Below are positions 49,041-57,389 of a DNA stretch of 64,000 nt, one piece after another. The stretch is taken from assembly GCA_041648175.1 (NCBI GenBank), contig JBAZPO010000006.1:134640-198639 (forward strand). Direction: 5' to 3'. The position numbers and the translations under genes were made by a program. This stretch comes from Desulfobaccales bacterium (GTDB taxonomy: Bacteria; Desulfobacterota; Desulfobaccia; Desulfobaccales; 0-14-0-80-60-11). Within the stretch, counting starts at the first letter, position 1, and every line of letters begins with the position of its first letter. The notes under the pieces were generated by a model that was given only the letters and a program-made list of their open reading frames with translations, was not told the DNA's origin and did no database searches.

Positions 49041-50186
49041 TTAAGGCTGTACCGCGGCGAAATAATTGAATTTTCCGTTCTTAATCTGAAGGATGACCGC
49101 ACTCTTGACGGGGTCCCCGGTCCCCTGGAATTTCATGTTCCCGGTTACGCCTTTAAATTCTTTGATGGCGGACAGGGCGTCCCGTACCTTCTGCCGATCC
49201 AAAGACCCGGCCTGAGTGATGGCTTGACACAAGAGGGAGCCTGCGTCATAGGTAAGGGCCGCGACATCATCGGGCTTTTTGCCGTACTTCGCCTCGTAGT
49301 CCTGGATAAATTTCTGGGCCGTGGGCGTGGCGATATCCGGGGCATAGTGCGTGCTGAAAAAACTGCCCTCCAGGTCGGCCCCGCCCAGGGGCAGGAGCTC
49401 GGCGCTGCCCCAGGAATCGGAGCCGATAATGGGGCAGGTAATGCCCAACTGGCGGGCCTGCCGCACCTGGAGCGGAACTTCGTTATAGTAGTTGGGGAGA
49501 AAGAGCACGCCGGGGTTGGCCGCCTTGATAGTGGTGAGTTGGGATGAGAAATCCTTGTCGTCTTTAGTGTAGGATTGGAAGGCCACGACCTTGCCGCCGG
49601 CTGCCTCGAAGAATTTCTTGAAATACTCGGCGATGCCTTTGTTATACTCTGACGCCACATCGTAGAGCACCGCGGCGGTTTGGGCCTTGAGGTTCTCCCG
49701 GGCGAACTTGGCCATCACCTGGCCCTGGAAATCGTCGATGAAGCAGGCCCGAAAGACAAATTGCTTGCCTTCCGTGGTTTTGGGGTTGGTGGACCAGGGG
49801 CTGACCATGATCACTTTGGCATCTTCGCAAATCCGGGCGGCGGGGATGGCATTGCCCGAGGCGTTGGGGCCGATGATGGCCAGGACATTATTCTGGCTGA
49901 TGAGTTTCTGAGCCGACGCGGCCGCTGATTCGGCCTTGTCTTCATTATCCTCGACCAAAAGTTTTATGGGGAACTGTTTATCGCCTGCCTTGAGACCACC
50001 GGCCTGATTCACCTGGGCGGCCATGAGTTCCGCAGCTTTTTTGCACGAATCGCCCACGGTGGGCTTGCTGCCGGTCAGTTCGGCGTTGACGCCGACGCGA
50101 ATTTCTTTGGATTCTTGGGAGCCGCAGCCCCAAATTAGGCATGAGCTCGCCAACAAGATGGCCGCGGTCCAGGTGTACCGGGTCAT
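49041..50186 (-). CDS. livK: Branched-chain amino acid ABC transporter substrate-binding lipoprotein
   Basis: A 381-residue periplasmic binding protein of the Leu/Ile/Val family (type I fold). The start at 50186 follows GAGGAGAGAG. The N-terminus has a lipoprotein signal (ILLASSCLIWGC). The mature part begins IRVGVNAELTGSKPTVGDS, with the IIGPNASGNAIPAARI and GSDSWGSAELLPLGGADL segments of the ligand cleft. It is the first gene of the operon; the promoter lies in the gap shared with the divergent crp/fnr gene. The true ligand may be an amino acid, amide or urea. Confidence 0.94.
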   Translation of the reverse strand: MTRYTWTAAILLASSCLIWGCGSQESKEIRVGVNAELTGSKPTVGDSCKKAAELMAAQVNQAGGLKAGDKQFPIKLLVEDNEDKAESAAASAQKLISQNNVLAIIGPNASGNAIPAARICEDAKVIMVSPWSTNPKTTEGKQFVFRACFIDDFQGQVMAKFARENLKAQTAAVLYDVASEYNKGIAEYFKKFFEAAGGKVVAFQSYTKDDKDFSSQLTTIKAANPGVLFLPNYYNEVPLQVRQARQLGITCPIIGSDSWGSAELLPLGGADLEGSFFSTHYAPDIATPTAQKFIQDYEAKYGKKPDDVAALTYDAGSLLCQAITQAGSLDRQKVRDALSAIKEFKGVTGNMKFQGTGDPVKSAVILQIKNGKFNYFAAVQP

Positions 50187-50462
50187 GGCTCTCTCCTCAC
50201 GGTTGAAATGATCCCAGGGCACCGCAGGTCTTCCTGGGGGTTTACCGGTTAGCAATCTACCAAAGGCGCCATTGATCCGTCAACTGCAAAGAAGCGGAGG
50301 CCGTCTGCGGCAATGGGGGCGTGGTTAAGCTCCGTGCCCGGGGCCATGGCGGAATCTCATTGTCAGAAAGCCGCTTTCGGCCTAAAATGGCTCGGGCCTG
50401 GGATGCGGGGGCATCCCCGCCGGGTACACCTGAAATTAACTTATTAAGACGATGGGGGCTAC

Positions 50463-51182
50463 ATGAACCACACCGCGGTAGACGACACGCGAGTCAGGCA
50501 ACAAATCTTACGGCGCATATATCTGTTCTCCGGTCTGCCTGAAGCGGATCTGGACCCCCTGGCCCGCATGTCGGTGCGGAAAAACTTCTCGCGGGGGGCT
50601 ACCATCTTTGGGGAGGGCAAGGAGGCTCAAGGCTTTTATATTCTCATTACCGGCCAGATCAAGCTGGTCAAGAGTTCCCCGGACGGGAAGGAATATATTA
50701 TCCGCTTGGTGGGGGAAGGGGAGACCTTCGCGGAAGCCGCAGTATTCGGAGAAATCCCCTACCCGGTGACTGCTATTGCCTTGGAAGAATCCCAAACGCT
50801 CTTCTTTCCCAAAGCACCGTTTCTCAATCATCTGGCCGCAACTCCGGCCCTGGCCCGCAATATGTTGGCCACATTGAGTCGCTTGATGTTTCACCTGACC
50901 CAACAACTGGAGGATTTGTCCCTGAAAGAAGTATCAGCCCGTCTGGCTCGATACATCTTGGAACGCTGCGAAAATACTCATGGCACGATAGCAAAGGGTC
51001 TGCACTGTGAATTGCCCACGACTAAAACGCAGCTGGCCGCTTATCTGGGCACCATCAGCGAGACCTTGTCCCGCACTTTGTCCCGATTTAAGAGTTTGGG
51101 TCTCATAGAAGTGGATAAGGGAAAGATAACCATCATTGACCCGGTCGCTTTACAAAAGATGGCCAAGGGAACTAAATTTTGA
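50463..51182 (+). CDS. Crp/Fnr-family transcriptional regulator
   Basis: A 239-residue regulator: a cNMP-binding-type sensor domain (residues 15-135, GQIKLVKSSPDGKEYIIRLVGEGETFAEAAVF) and a C-terminal winged helix (TKTQLAAYLGTISETLSRTLSRFK). There is no Cys cluster at the N-terminus for an FNR iron-sulfur site, nor the Arg/Ser pair for cAMP. It resembles the deltaproteobacterial HcpR/DNR group by eye. It is divergent from livK, so it could regulate that operon; hcp is far away at 10 kb. Confidence 0.87.
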   Translation: MNHTAVDDTRVRQQILRRIYLFSGLPEADLDPLARMSVRKNFSRGATIFGEGKEAQGFYILITGQIKLVKSSPDGKEYIIRLVGEGETFAEAAVFGEIPYPVTAIALEESQTLFFPKAPFLNHLAATPALARNMLATLSRLMFHLTQQLEDLSLKEVSARLARYILERCENTHGTIAKGLHCELPTTKTQLAAYLGTISETLSRTLSRFKSLGLIEVDKGKITIIDPVALQKMAKGTKF

Positions 51183-51201
51183 ATGGTCTTATTCCATGAG
51201 G

Positions 51202-51230
51202 CGTTTCACAATGGAGAAAAAAGTGAAACG
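51202..51230. promoter_or_regulatory. Inverted repeat between crp/fnr and mucR genes
   Basis: Perfect arms CGTTTCAC and GTGAAACG separated by 13 bases, 20 bases after the regulator stop. No T run follows. It may be a protein binding site in the mucR promoter region or a hairpin. Confidence 0.4.
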
Positions 51231-51363
51231 GCTAATAAAAAAATTAAGTCTGATGAAAAATCCCTTGACAAGGTAAATGATAGTTACATATAACCTCCAT
51301 AAAGGTTGCAGTGGAATTAATCCACGCACAGTAATTAAAATAATCCAAAAAGGAATGATCGTT

Positions 51364-51813
51364 ATGGCTACAGAGGTACTTAAATTAACAGCCCAGATTG
51401 TCATTTCCCACGCCTCAATGAGCGAACTCACCCCCAAAGAATTAGTGGATGAAATTAAAGAAATCTACGGTGTGTTAGCTACGTTGGAAGGTGGCGAGGC
51501 TATGCTGGAAGCCGCTGCCGGGGTTGCTGAAAAAGGGCCGGAAGCCGAAGTAGTAAAGAAACCTTCGATTCCGTTGGACGAAATCGTGAAAGAAAAGTAT
51601 GTCGTCTGCCTGGAATGCGGCAAGAAGATGCGGACCCTCAAGGCCCATCTGCGCAAAGCCCATCACCTGGCCCCGGCGGAGTATTTCCGCAGGTATAGTC
51701 TGGACCCGAAAAAATATCCCCTAGTTTGTAAAGAATACTCTGAGCAACGGCGGAAGTTAGCCAAAGAAAAGGGGTTAGGGGAGCGGGGTTTCCGGCGGAA
51801 AGCCAAAGCCTAG
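51364..51813 (+). CDS. MucR/Ros-family transcriptional regulator
   Basis: A 149-residue regulator from ATG 51364 (AAGGAATG upstream). The N-terminal part is helical. The C-terminal Ros/MucR zinc finger has CLECGKKMRTLKAHLRKAHH (Cys2His2-like), followed by the Arg/Lys-rich SLDPKKYPLVCKEYSEQRRKLAKEKGLG. MucR proteins bind AT-rich targets and often act as global silencers. It has its own terminator. Confidence 0.92.
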   Translation: MATEVLKLTAQIVISHASMSELTPKELVDEIKEIYGVLATLEGGEAMLEAAAGVAEKGPEAEVVKKPSIPLDEIVKEKYVVCLECGKKMRTLKAHLRKAHHLAPAEYFRRYSLDPKKYPLVCKEYSEQRRKLAKEKGLGERGFRRKAKA

Positions 51814-51872
51814 GATCTTTCGCCGGAAAGCCTTTATCAGTCCGTCAACCAGGAAGGGTGGCGTGTGCCTTG

Positions 51873-51900
51873 GGGACCGGGAGCGGTCCCTTTTTATTTT
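51873..51900 (+). terminator. Terminator of mucR-like gene
   Basis: Stem GGGACCG/CGGTCCC with loop GGAG, followed by TTTTTATTTTTT. It lies 60 bases after the stop. Confidence 0.93.
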
Positions 51901-51917
51901 TTATATCACGGTAACAA

Positions 51918-51941
51918 AGGGGCGGACCCATGTGTCCGCCC
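51918..51941. repeat. GGGCGGACCCATGTGTCCGCCC-type hairpin
   Basis: Hairpin with GGGCGGAC/GTCCGCCC arms, 83 bases upstream of pheT. It shares its core word with the block at 39349-39406. Confidence 0.6.
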
Positions 51942-52023
51942 TGGTCGCTTTCATCCTTGGAGCAGTCAGGTTTGGGATCAAGGTCCTTGAGTTTTCCGGC
52001 CAAGGGGGTTAAATTTAACGATT

Positions 52024-54411
52024 ATGCGATTAAGTCTTAACTGGCTGGCAGATTTTGTGGACCTCACCATTGAGGCCCAGGCCTTGGCAGATCGGCTGAC
52101 CATGGCCGGACTCGAAGTCGAGGGCGTGGAATCAGTGACCCCGGAGTTCTCCGGCGTGGTCGTGGGCAAGGTCTTGAGTGTAGAGCGCCACCCTCAGGCC
52201 GACCGGTTGCAGGTGACGGAAGTGACCACCGGCAGCCAAACCTACCGCGTGGTTTGCGGCGCCCCCAACGTCCAGGCGGGTTTGCTTTATCCCTTCGCGC
52301 CTATCGGAGCCACGGTGGCCGGCGGTCATAAAATTAAAGCCGCCAAGCTGCGGGGGGTGCCTTCCGAAGGCATGCTCCTGGCGGAAGACGAGTTGGGTCT
52401 GTCCACGGACCATGTGGGCCTGATGGAGATTCCTCAGGATCTGGCCCTGGGCCGCGATTTTGCCGAGGCCATGGGACTGGCGGATACAGTCCTGGAAGTG
52501 GCCATCACGGCCAACCGCGCCGATTGTTTAAGCATCCTGGGCCTGGCCCGGGAGATCGCCGCGCTCTTGGACCAGCCCCTGCGCCATCCTGAAGTCAAAG
52601 TGGCTCCCGCGGCCGCATCCATGCTCAACGCCCGGGTGACCATCCTGGACCCGGTGCATTGCCCCCGGTATGCCGCCCGCCTGCTCACCGGCCTGACCGT
52701 GAAACCCTCCCCCTTCTGGCTGCGCCGCCGCTTACAGGTGGCAGGCTTAAGGGCCATCAATAACCTGGTGGATGTTACCAACTACGTCCTGCTGGAGTTC
52801 GGCCAGCCCCTGCATGCCTTTGATTTTCAGCGCCTGCGCGGCGGGGAGATCGTGGTGCGCCTGCCCAAGGCGGGTGAGAGTCGTTTCGCCACCTTAGACG
52901 GCGTCGAACGCGAGCTTAATCACGAGACCTTGCTTATCTGTGATGCCGAGGGCCCTGTGGCCCTGGCCGGGGTCATGGGCGGCCTGGATTCTGAAGTCAC
53001 CGCGGCCACCACCCAGGTATTGATCGAAAGCGCCTATTTCAATCCCCGCACCATCCGCCGGACTAGTAAGCGCCTGGGGCTCAGCACCGAGGCGTCTTAC
53101 CGCTTCGAGCGCGGGGTGGACCCCGACGGGCTGATCCATGCCCTGGAACGGGCCACCCAGCTCATGTGCCAGGTGGGGGACGGCGCGGTGGCGGCCGAAC
53201 GCCTGGATGAATATCCCAGCCCCATACAGCATCCCCGGTTAAACCTCAGGGTGTCCCGGGCCAATCAGGTGCTGGGCACCGATTATTCTTCGGAGCAAAT
53301 GCTCCACTTACTGCGGCGGCTCCATCTCCCTGCCCTGGCGGTAGACGCCGAAAACCTGGCGCTCCAGGTGCCCTCCTTCCGCGGCGACCTGGAACGGGAA
53401 GTGGACCTCATCGAGGAAATCGCCCGCCTGGGAGGCTTTGACAATATCCCGGTGACCCTCCCCCACGGGGTGGTGGCCACCCGCCGGCCCGGCCCCGAGG
53501 CGCGCCTGGCGGAGGTGGCCAAAGATCTGCTCCTGGGCCAGGGGTTTTTTGAAATAGTTACTTACTCCTTCCAGCCCGACCGTTTGGGGAGCCTGGTGGA
53601 GGCGGACCCGGACGCGCCGGTTTTGCGCCTGGCCAACCCCTTAAGCGAAGAGCAGGCCAGGATGCGTTGCTCGCTGCTGCCGGGATTACTGGACACGCTG
53701 CGCCGCAACGCCTTGCAGCAGGCCCAGGATGTGCGGCTGTTCGAGCTCTCCAAGGTCTTTAACCCCCGGCCCGGAGAGGACCAGCCCAAGGAGGAACACT
53801 GGCTCACCGGACTGTTGTACGGCGTCCGGGAAGAGGCAGGCTGGAATTCTAGCCGGGACCCGGTCAATTTCTTTGATCTGAAGGGTGCGGTGGAGACCCT
53901 GTTGGATGGGCTCTTGATCCCCGACGTCACCTTCAGCCCCGAGGGCCTGCCGGGATACCTGCGCTACGGTGCGAAAGTCTTTTCCGGTAAGCGCGAACTG
54001 GGCGTCCTGGGAGAACTAAAGGGGGGAATTGGCGACAAACTGGACCTGGCGGGCGAGATCTACGCCTTCAATCTCGATTTTGCCGCCCTATGCCAGGCCG
54101 CAGTACCCCCGCTCTTTACGCCGCTCCCCCGCTATCCCGCGGTCTACCGGGACATCGCCCTGGTGCTGCCGGAGGCCGTCCCCGCGGCCCGGGCTGCCGA
54201 GGCCCTGTACTCGCATGGCCACCCCTGGCTGGTGGAAGTCCGCCTCTTTGACGTCTATGTCGGCGACCCCGTGCCTGAAGGCAAGCGTTCTCTGGCCTTT
54301 CGTCTGTCTTATCGCGACCCGGAACGGACTCTCACCGACGATTTGGTAAACAAACATCATCAGAAAGTGGTTACGGCCTTGGAGCAAGAGCTGGGTGCGG
54401 AACTGCGTTAG
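52024..54411 (+). CDS. pheT: Phenylalanine--tRNA ligase beta subunit
   Basis: A 795-residue subunit of the (alpha-beta)2 enzyme that charges tRNA-Phe. Domains in order: EMAP/tRNA-binding domain (residues 40-150, HPQADRLQVTEVTTG), B3/B4 editing domain (about 210-385, INNLVDVTNYVLLEFGQPLHAFD), B5 domain (about 400-470), catalytic-like core (480-680) and the FDX-ACB anticodon-binding domain (705-795). It starts MRLSLNWLADFVDL at ATG 52024. The alpha-subunit gene pheS, normally just upstream, is not here; a mucR gene and a terminator precede it. Confidence 0.96.
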   Translation: MRLSLNWLADFVDLTIEAQALADRLTMAGLEVEGVESVTPEFSGVVVGKVLSVERHPQADRLQVTEVTTGSQTYRVVCGAPNVQAGLLYPFAPIGATVAGGHKIKAAKLRGVPSEGMLLAEDELGLSTDHVGLMEIPQDLALGRDFAEAMGLADTVLEVAITANRADCLSILGLAREIAALLDQPLRHPEVKVAPAAASMLNARVTILDPVHCPRYAARLLTGLTVKPSPFWLRRRLQVAGLRAINNLVDVTNYVLLEFGQPLHAFDFQRLRGGEIVVRLPKAGESRFATLDGVERELNHETLLICDAEGPVALAGVMGGLDSEVTAATTQVLIESAYFNPRTIRRTSKRLGLSTEASYRFERGVDPDGLIHALERATQLMCQVGDGAVAAERLDEYPSPIQHPRLNLRVSRANQVLGTDYSSEQMLHLLRRLHLPALAVDAENLALQVPSFRGDLEREVDLIEEIARLGGFDNIPVTLPHGVVATRRPGPEARLAEVAKDLLLGQGFFEIVTYSFQPDRLGSLVEADPDAPVLRLANPLSEEQARMRCSLLPGLLDTLRRNALQQAQDVRLFELSKVFNPRPGEDQPKEEHWLTGLLYGVREEAGWNSSRDPVNFFDLKGAVETLLDGLLIPDVTFSPEGLPGYLRYGAKVFSGKRELGVLGELKGGIGDKLDLAGEIYAFNLDFAALCQAAVPPLFTPLPRYPAVYRDIALVLPEAVPAARAAEALYSHGHPWLVEVRLFDVYVGDPVPEGKRSLAFRLSYRDPERTLTDDLVNKHHQKVVTALEQELGAELR

Positions 54412-54428
54412 AGACTCTTTGTAATAAC

Positions 54429-54463
54429 CTTGGGCGCGCCGATCATCTCCGGGTGCGCCCAAG
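54429..54463 (+). terminator. Hairpin after pheT, possible terminator
   Basis: Arms CTTGGGCGC and GCGCCCAAG with a 17-base loop, 18 bases after the pheT stop. There is no T run, so termination is uncertain. Confidence 0.45.
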
Positions 54464-54562
54464 ATGTTGCCAAGCCAGAGAAAAAAGCTCCTTCCAATTT
54501 GCCCACCTCTGTTTTATCATCGTTACATCTTGATTCGGGATAAACTATCCCTAGGAGACCCC

Positions 54563-56593
54563 ATGGACATCCTCGCCAGCCTGGCTCCCATCTTTAAGCC
54601 CAAAAGCATCGCGGTCATCGGCGCCTCCACCGCCCCCGGCAAACTGGGCCACGACATCCTGGCCAATCTGAAAAACGGCGGCTTCCCCGGCCCTTTATAC
54701 CCCATCAACCCCAAGGCCGAGGAAATCCTGGGCCTCAAGGTCTATAAGGCCATCGCCGACACGCCGACGGCCCCGGAGCTGGCCGTAGTGGTGATTCCCG
54801 CCAAAATCGTGGCGCCCACGTTGGAGCAATGCGCCGCCAAAGGCGTTAAGGCCGCCATCGTCATTACCGGCGGTTTTGCCGAAGCGGGCCCTGACGGAGA
54901 GCGCCTCCAAGACGAGCTGGCCCAGGTGGTGCGCCAAACCGGCCTCCGGGTTATCGGCCCCAACTGCCAGGGGGTCAATATGCCCCATGAAGACATGTGC
55001 GCCTCCTGGCCGCTCATCACCACCAAAGGGCGCATCGCGTTTGCGTCCCAGTCCGGCACCGTGGGCGCAGCCTTCCTGGATATGGCCGCGGCGGAACACC
55101 TGGGCGTGAGCGGCTTCGTGTCGCTGGGCAACCGGGTGGACGTGGACGAAGCCGAGGTGCTCATGTACTTCAACCGGGACCCCCACACCCAGGTCATCGC
55201 CCTCTATCTCGAAGGGGTCAAGCGGGCTTCCTACTTCCTGGACGCCTTGCACGAGGCCGAAAAACCGGTGGTCATCCTTAAAGCGGGCCGCACCATTCAG
55301 GGAAGCAAGGCCGCGGAATCCCACACGAAATCCATGGCCGGGGCCGACGCCATCTACGACGCCCTGTTCCGCAAGTACCGGGTGCACCGGGCCGACACCC
55401 TGGAGGAACTCTTCGATTTTTCCAAAGCCCTGGCCTATCTCCCCAAGCCTAAGGGCCGCAAGCTCATGATTACCACATCCTCCGGCGGCGCCGCGATCCT
55501 GGCCATCGACGCAGCCGAGAAAAGCGGTCTGGTGGTCCCGGAGCTCAACTCCATCTTAAAAGAACGGCTGCGGGAGATGCTCCCGGCCCACTGTGCGGTG
55601 GGCAACCCGGTGGATTTAACCGGCGACGCCATCAGCGCCCCCGATCTCTATAAAAAGGTTATGGAAAAAACCCGGGATGAGTACGACTCCCAGGTGGTGA
55701 TCTTTGGGGACCCCATCCCCGGGGCCTTCGAACAGGTCACCCCCGGCGCCAGCGAATTGGTGATCTATCTGGGCGGCGCCGACGTGGAGCGGGCAGAACG
55801 CCAGAAGTTTTATAAAGCCGGCATCCCCGTTTATCCCACTCCGGAGCGGGGAATTAAGGCCTTGGCCCAGTTTTCCCGGTTTGAGCCTCATCCGGCCCCG
55901 GCTCCGGCCCGTCCCAAGGTGGCGGTCCCGGAAGGCTTGCGTCTGCTGCCGCCTCCGGAAGCCGTAAGCCTGCTGGCCAAAGCCGGCATCCCCACCGCGG
56001 CCGCGCCCCTGGCCCTGGATGCCGACCAGGCGGTAGCCTTGGCCCAGCAATTCGGTTACCCGGTGGCCATGAAGATCTCCTCGGCGATGATCGCCCATAA
56101 AACCGATATGGGCGGAGTCTACCTGGGGCTGGCAAACGATGACGAAGTCCGCCAGGCCTACCAGGAGATCATGGACGCCACCCAACTCTACGAGCGCTGG
56201 GCCACCATCGACGGCGTCAGTATCTCGCCCATGGCCAAACCCGGCGGCCTGGAGGTCATCTTAGGGACCATCACCGATCCTCAGTACGGCCCCACCCTGA
56301 TGTTCGGCCTGGGCGGCGTCAACGCCGAAATTTATCAGGATGTGACCTTTTGCCTCCTGCCCGCGGATGACGCTGAATTGGAAGATATGATCAAGCGGGT
56401 CAAAGGCTACCCCCTGCTCACCGGCTACCGGGGCCAGCCCCCCCGGGACACCGCCGCGCTCCTCGCCGCCATGAAGGCCCTGGCCATCTTCGCCGGCAAA
56501 CACCCGGAACTGGACCAGATCGAACTCAACCCGTTGCTCCTTTACACCAAGGGCCTCTTTGCCGTAGACGTGCGCATCTTTTCCCGGCTTTAG
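54563..56593 (+). CDS. ADP-forming acyl-CoA synthetase, fused alpha-beta (paralog)
   Basis: A 676-residue enzyme with a CoA-binding fold (SIAVIGASTAPGKLG), a ligase-like middle with the phospho-His motif ESHTKSMAG (His254) and an ATP-grasp domain (AMKISSAMIAHKTDMGGVYL, FGLGGVNAEI, ELNPLLLYT). ATG 54563 follows AGGAG. It shares architecture with the protein at 12636-14765 but differs in the His motif (SHTKSMAG against SHTGALAG), so the two probably use different acids. The gene stands alone between pheT and hicB. Confidence 0.92.
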   Translation: MDILASLAPIFKPKSIAVIGASTAPGKLGHDILANLKNGGFPGPLYPINPKAEEILGLKVYKAIADTPTAPELAVVVIPAKIVAPTLEQCAAKGVKAAIVITGGFAEAGPDGERLQDELAQVVRQTGLRVIGPNCQGVNMPHEDMCASWPLITTKGRIAFASQSGTVGAAFLDMAAAEHLGVSGFVSLGNRVDVDEAEVLMYFNRDPHTQVIALYLEGVKRASYFLDALHEAEKPVVILKAGRTIQGSKAAESHTKSMAGADAIYDALFRKYRVHRADTLEELFDFSKALAYLPKPKGRKLMITTSSGGAAILAIDAAEKSGLVVPELNSILKERLREMLPAHCAVGNPVDLTGDAISAPDLYKKVMEKTRDEYDSQVVIFGDPIPGAFEQVTPGASELVIYLGGADVERAERQKFYKAGIPVYPTPERGIKALAQFSRFEPHPAPAPARPKVAVPEGLRLLPPPEAVSLLAKAGIPTAAAPLALDADQAVALAQQFGYPVAMKISSAMIAHKTDMGGVYLGLANDDEVRQAYQEIMDATQLYERWATIDGVSISPMAKPGGLEVILGTITDPQYGPTLMFGLGGVNAEIYQDVTFCLLPADDAELEDMIKRVKGYPLLTGYRGQPPRDTAALLAAMKALAIFAGKHPELDQIELNPLLLYTKGLFAVDVRIFSRL

Positions 56594-56627
56594 GCGCTGG
56601 GGAAGGCGAGGAAAGTAAAGATTGTGC

Positions 56628-56665
56628 GGGGAGAGGGCCAGGGACTTCATCCCTGCCCTCTCCCC
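56628..56665. repeat. GGGGAGAGGGC...GCCCTCTCCCC hairpin
   Basis: Long hairpin with arms GGGGAGAGGGCCAGGGA and TCCCTGCCCTCTCCCC (one bulge) around CTTCA. The CTCTCCCC word also recurs at 58786 and 63929-63952. It lies 35 bases after the synthetase gene and could end its transcript. Confidence 0.7.
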
Positions 56666-56782
56666 ACACCCCCTTCCCAACCCGCATAAGGGGAGGCCGG
56701 GGAACCGGGGCCTGGGATCCCACTTTCCCGGCTCAAAGGTAAAAATGCAGGGTGCGCACCGCGCACCATTAATCAAATCCCG

Positions 56783-56806
56783 GTGGCACAGGCGTCTCGC
56801 CTGTGC
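56783..56806. repeat. GTGGCACAGGCGTCTCGCCTGTGC hairpin
   Basis: A 24-base sequence with AGGCG/CGCCT core arms, identical to copies at 29534-29557 and 63624-63647. A GGGTGCGCACCGCGCACC palindrome precedes it, as a similar one follows the 29534 copy. Confidence 0.85.
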
Positions 56807-56845
56807 TAATCTACCATTATCTCTATCTTTTCAGAGGACAGGCGC

Positions 56846-57073
56846 ATGAAGCCCATTAAAGTTATTGTCGAAAAACATCCGGACGGCTATATCGCCTACC
56901 CCTTGGGATTAAAAGGCGTGGTGGTGGGAGAGGGTGAAACCTATGAGGAAGCCATGGCAGATGTCAGGTCAGCCATAGGTTTTCATATCGAGACTTTTGG
57001 ACCGGAGGTTCTGGAGATTGATCCCCCAATTCTGGAGGCCTTTGTCGCTGAAACCGCAATTGATATTTCGTGA
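56846..57073 (+). CDS. hicB: HicB-family antitoxin
   Basis: A 75-residue antitoxin with the partial RNase H-like HicB fold: KVIVEKHPDGYIAYPLGLKG, GEGETYEEAMADVRSAIGFHIETFG. It lacks a C-terminal DNA-binding domain. AGGACAGG precedes ATG 56846. The toxin gene hicA follows, with a 26-codon frame in between; the antitoxin-first order is the reverse of E. coli hicAB but known elsewhere. It would block HicA mRNA cleavage by binding the toxin. Confidence 0.9.
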   Translation: MKPIKVIVEKHPDGYIAYPLGLKGVVVGEGETYEEAMADVRSAIGFHIETFGPEVLEIDPPILEAFVAETAIDIS

Positions 57074-57153
57074 TGAAGTTTCCGATTGATGCCCCCAAAA
57101 AGAAAAAAATAATTAGGGGTCTGGTCGGGAAATATTTATTATTAGCTCCATGA
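57073..57153 (+). CDS. 26-codon ORF, partial duplicate of hicA start
   Basis: ATG 57073 overlaps the hicB stop (TGATG) and its TGA stop overlaps the hicA start (ATGA). The first residues MKFPIDAPKKKKIIRGL closely copy the HicA start MKKFPVDAPKSRVIKAL; after that likeness is lost and the frame ends LLLAP. It is either a decayed tandem hicA or a working translational coupler between antitoxin and toxin. Confidence 0.45.
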   Translation: MKFPIDAPKKKKIIRGLVGKYLLLAP

Positions 57154-57389
57154 AGAAGTTTCCGGTCGATGCTCCTAAATCAAGGGTGATAAAAGCCCTC
57201 GAGATTTTAGGCTTTAAACTGGTGCGTGAAAGAGAGCATCTGGCTCTGCTCCGATTTAATCCCGACGGTAGCAAAACCCCGCTTACCATGCCTAATCATC
57301 CCTATATCAAATCATCCACCTTAAGAACTATCTGCACCCAGGCAGGAATCTCCCGAGAAGATTTCTTGGCTGCCTATGATAAAAGCTAA
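57150..57389 (+). CDS. hicA: HicA-family toxin (mRNA interferase)
   Basis: A 79-residue double-stranded-RNA-binding-fold toxin: SRVIKALEILGFKLVREREHLALLRF, then TMPNHPYIKSSTLRTICTQAGISREDFLAAY. The His in REREH takes the place of the catalytic His of GSHH-type HicA proteins and is known in this subgroup. ATG 57150 overlaps the preceding 26-codon frame. Its stop abuts the moeA start (TAAATG). Confidence 0.9.
   Translation: MKKFPVDAPKSRVIKALEILGFKLVREREHLALLRFNPDGSKTPLTMPNHPYIKSSTLRTICTQAGISREDFLAAYDKS

Noticed and set aside
51189..51437. 82-codon minus-strand frame between crp/fnr and mucR
   Set aside because: It overlaps the start of mucR antisense and has no ribosome site.
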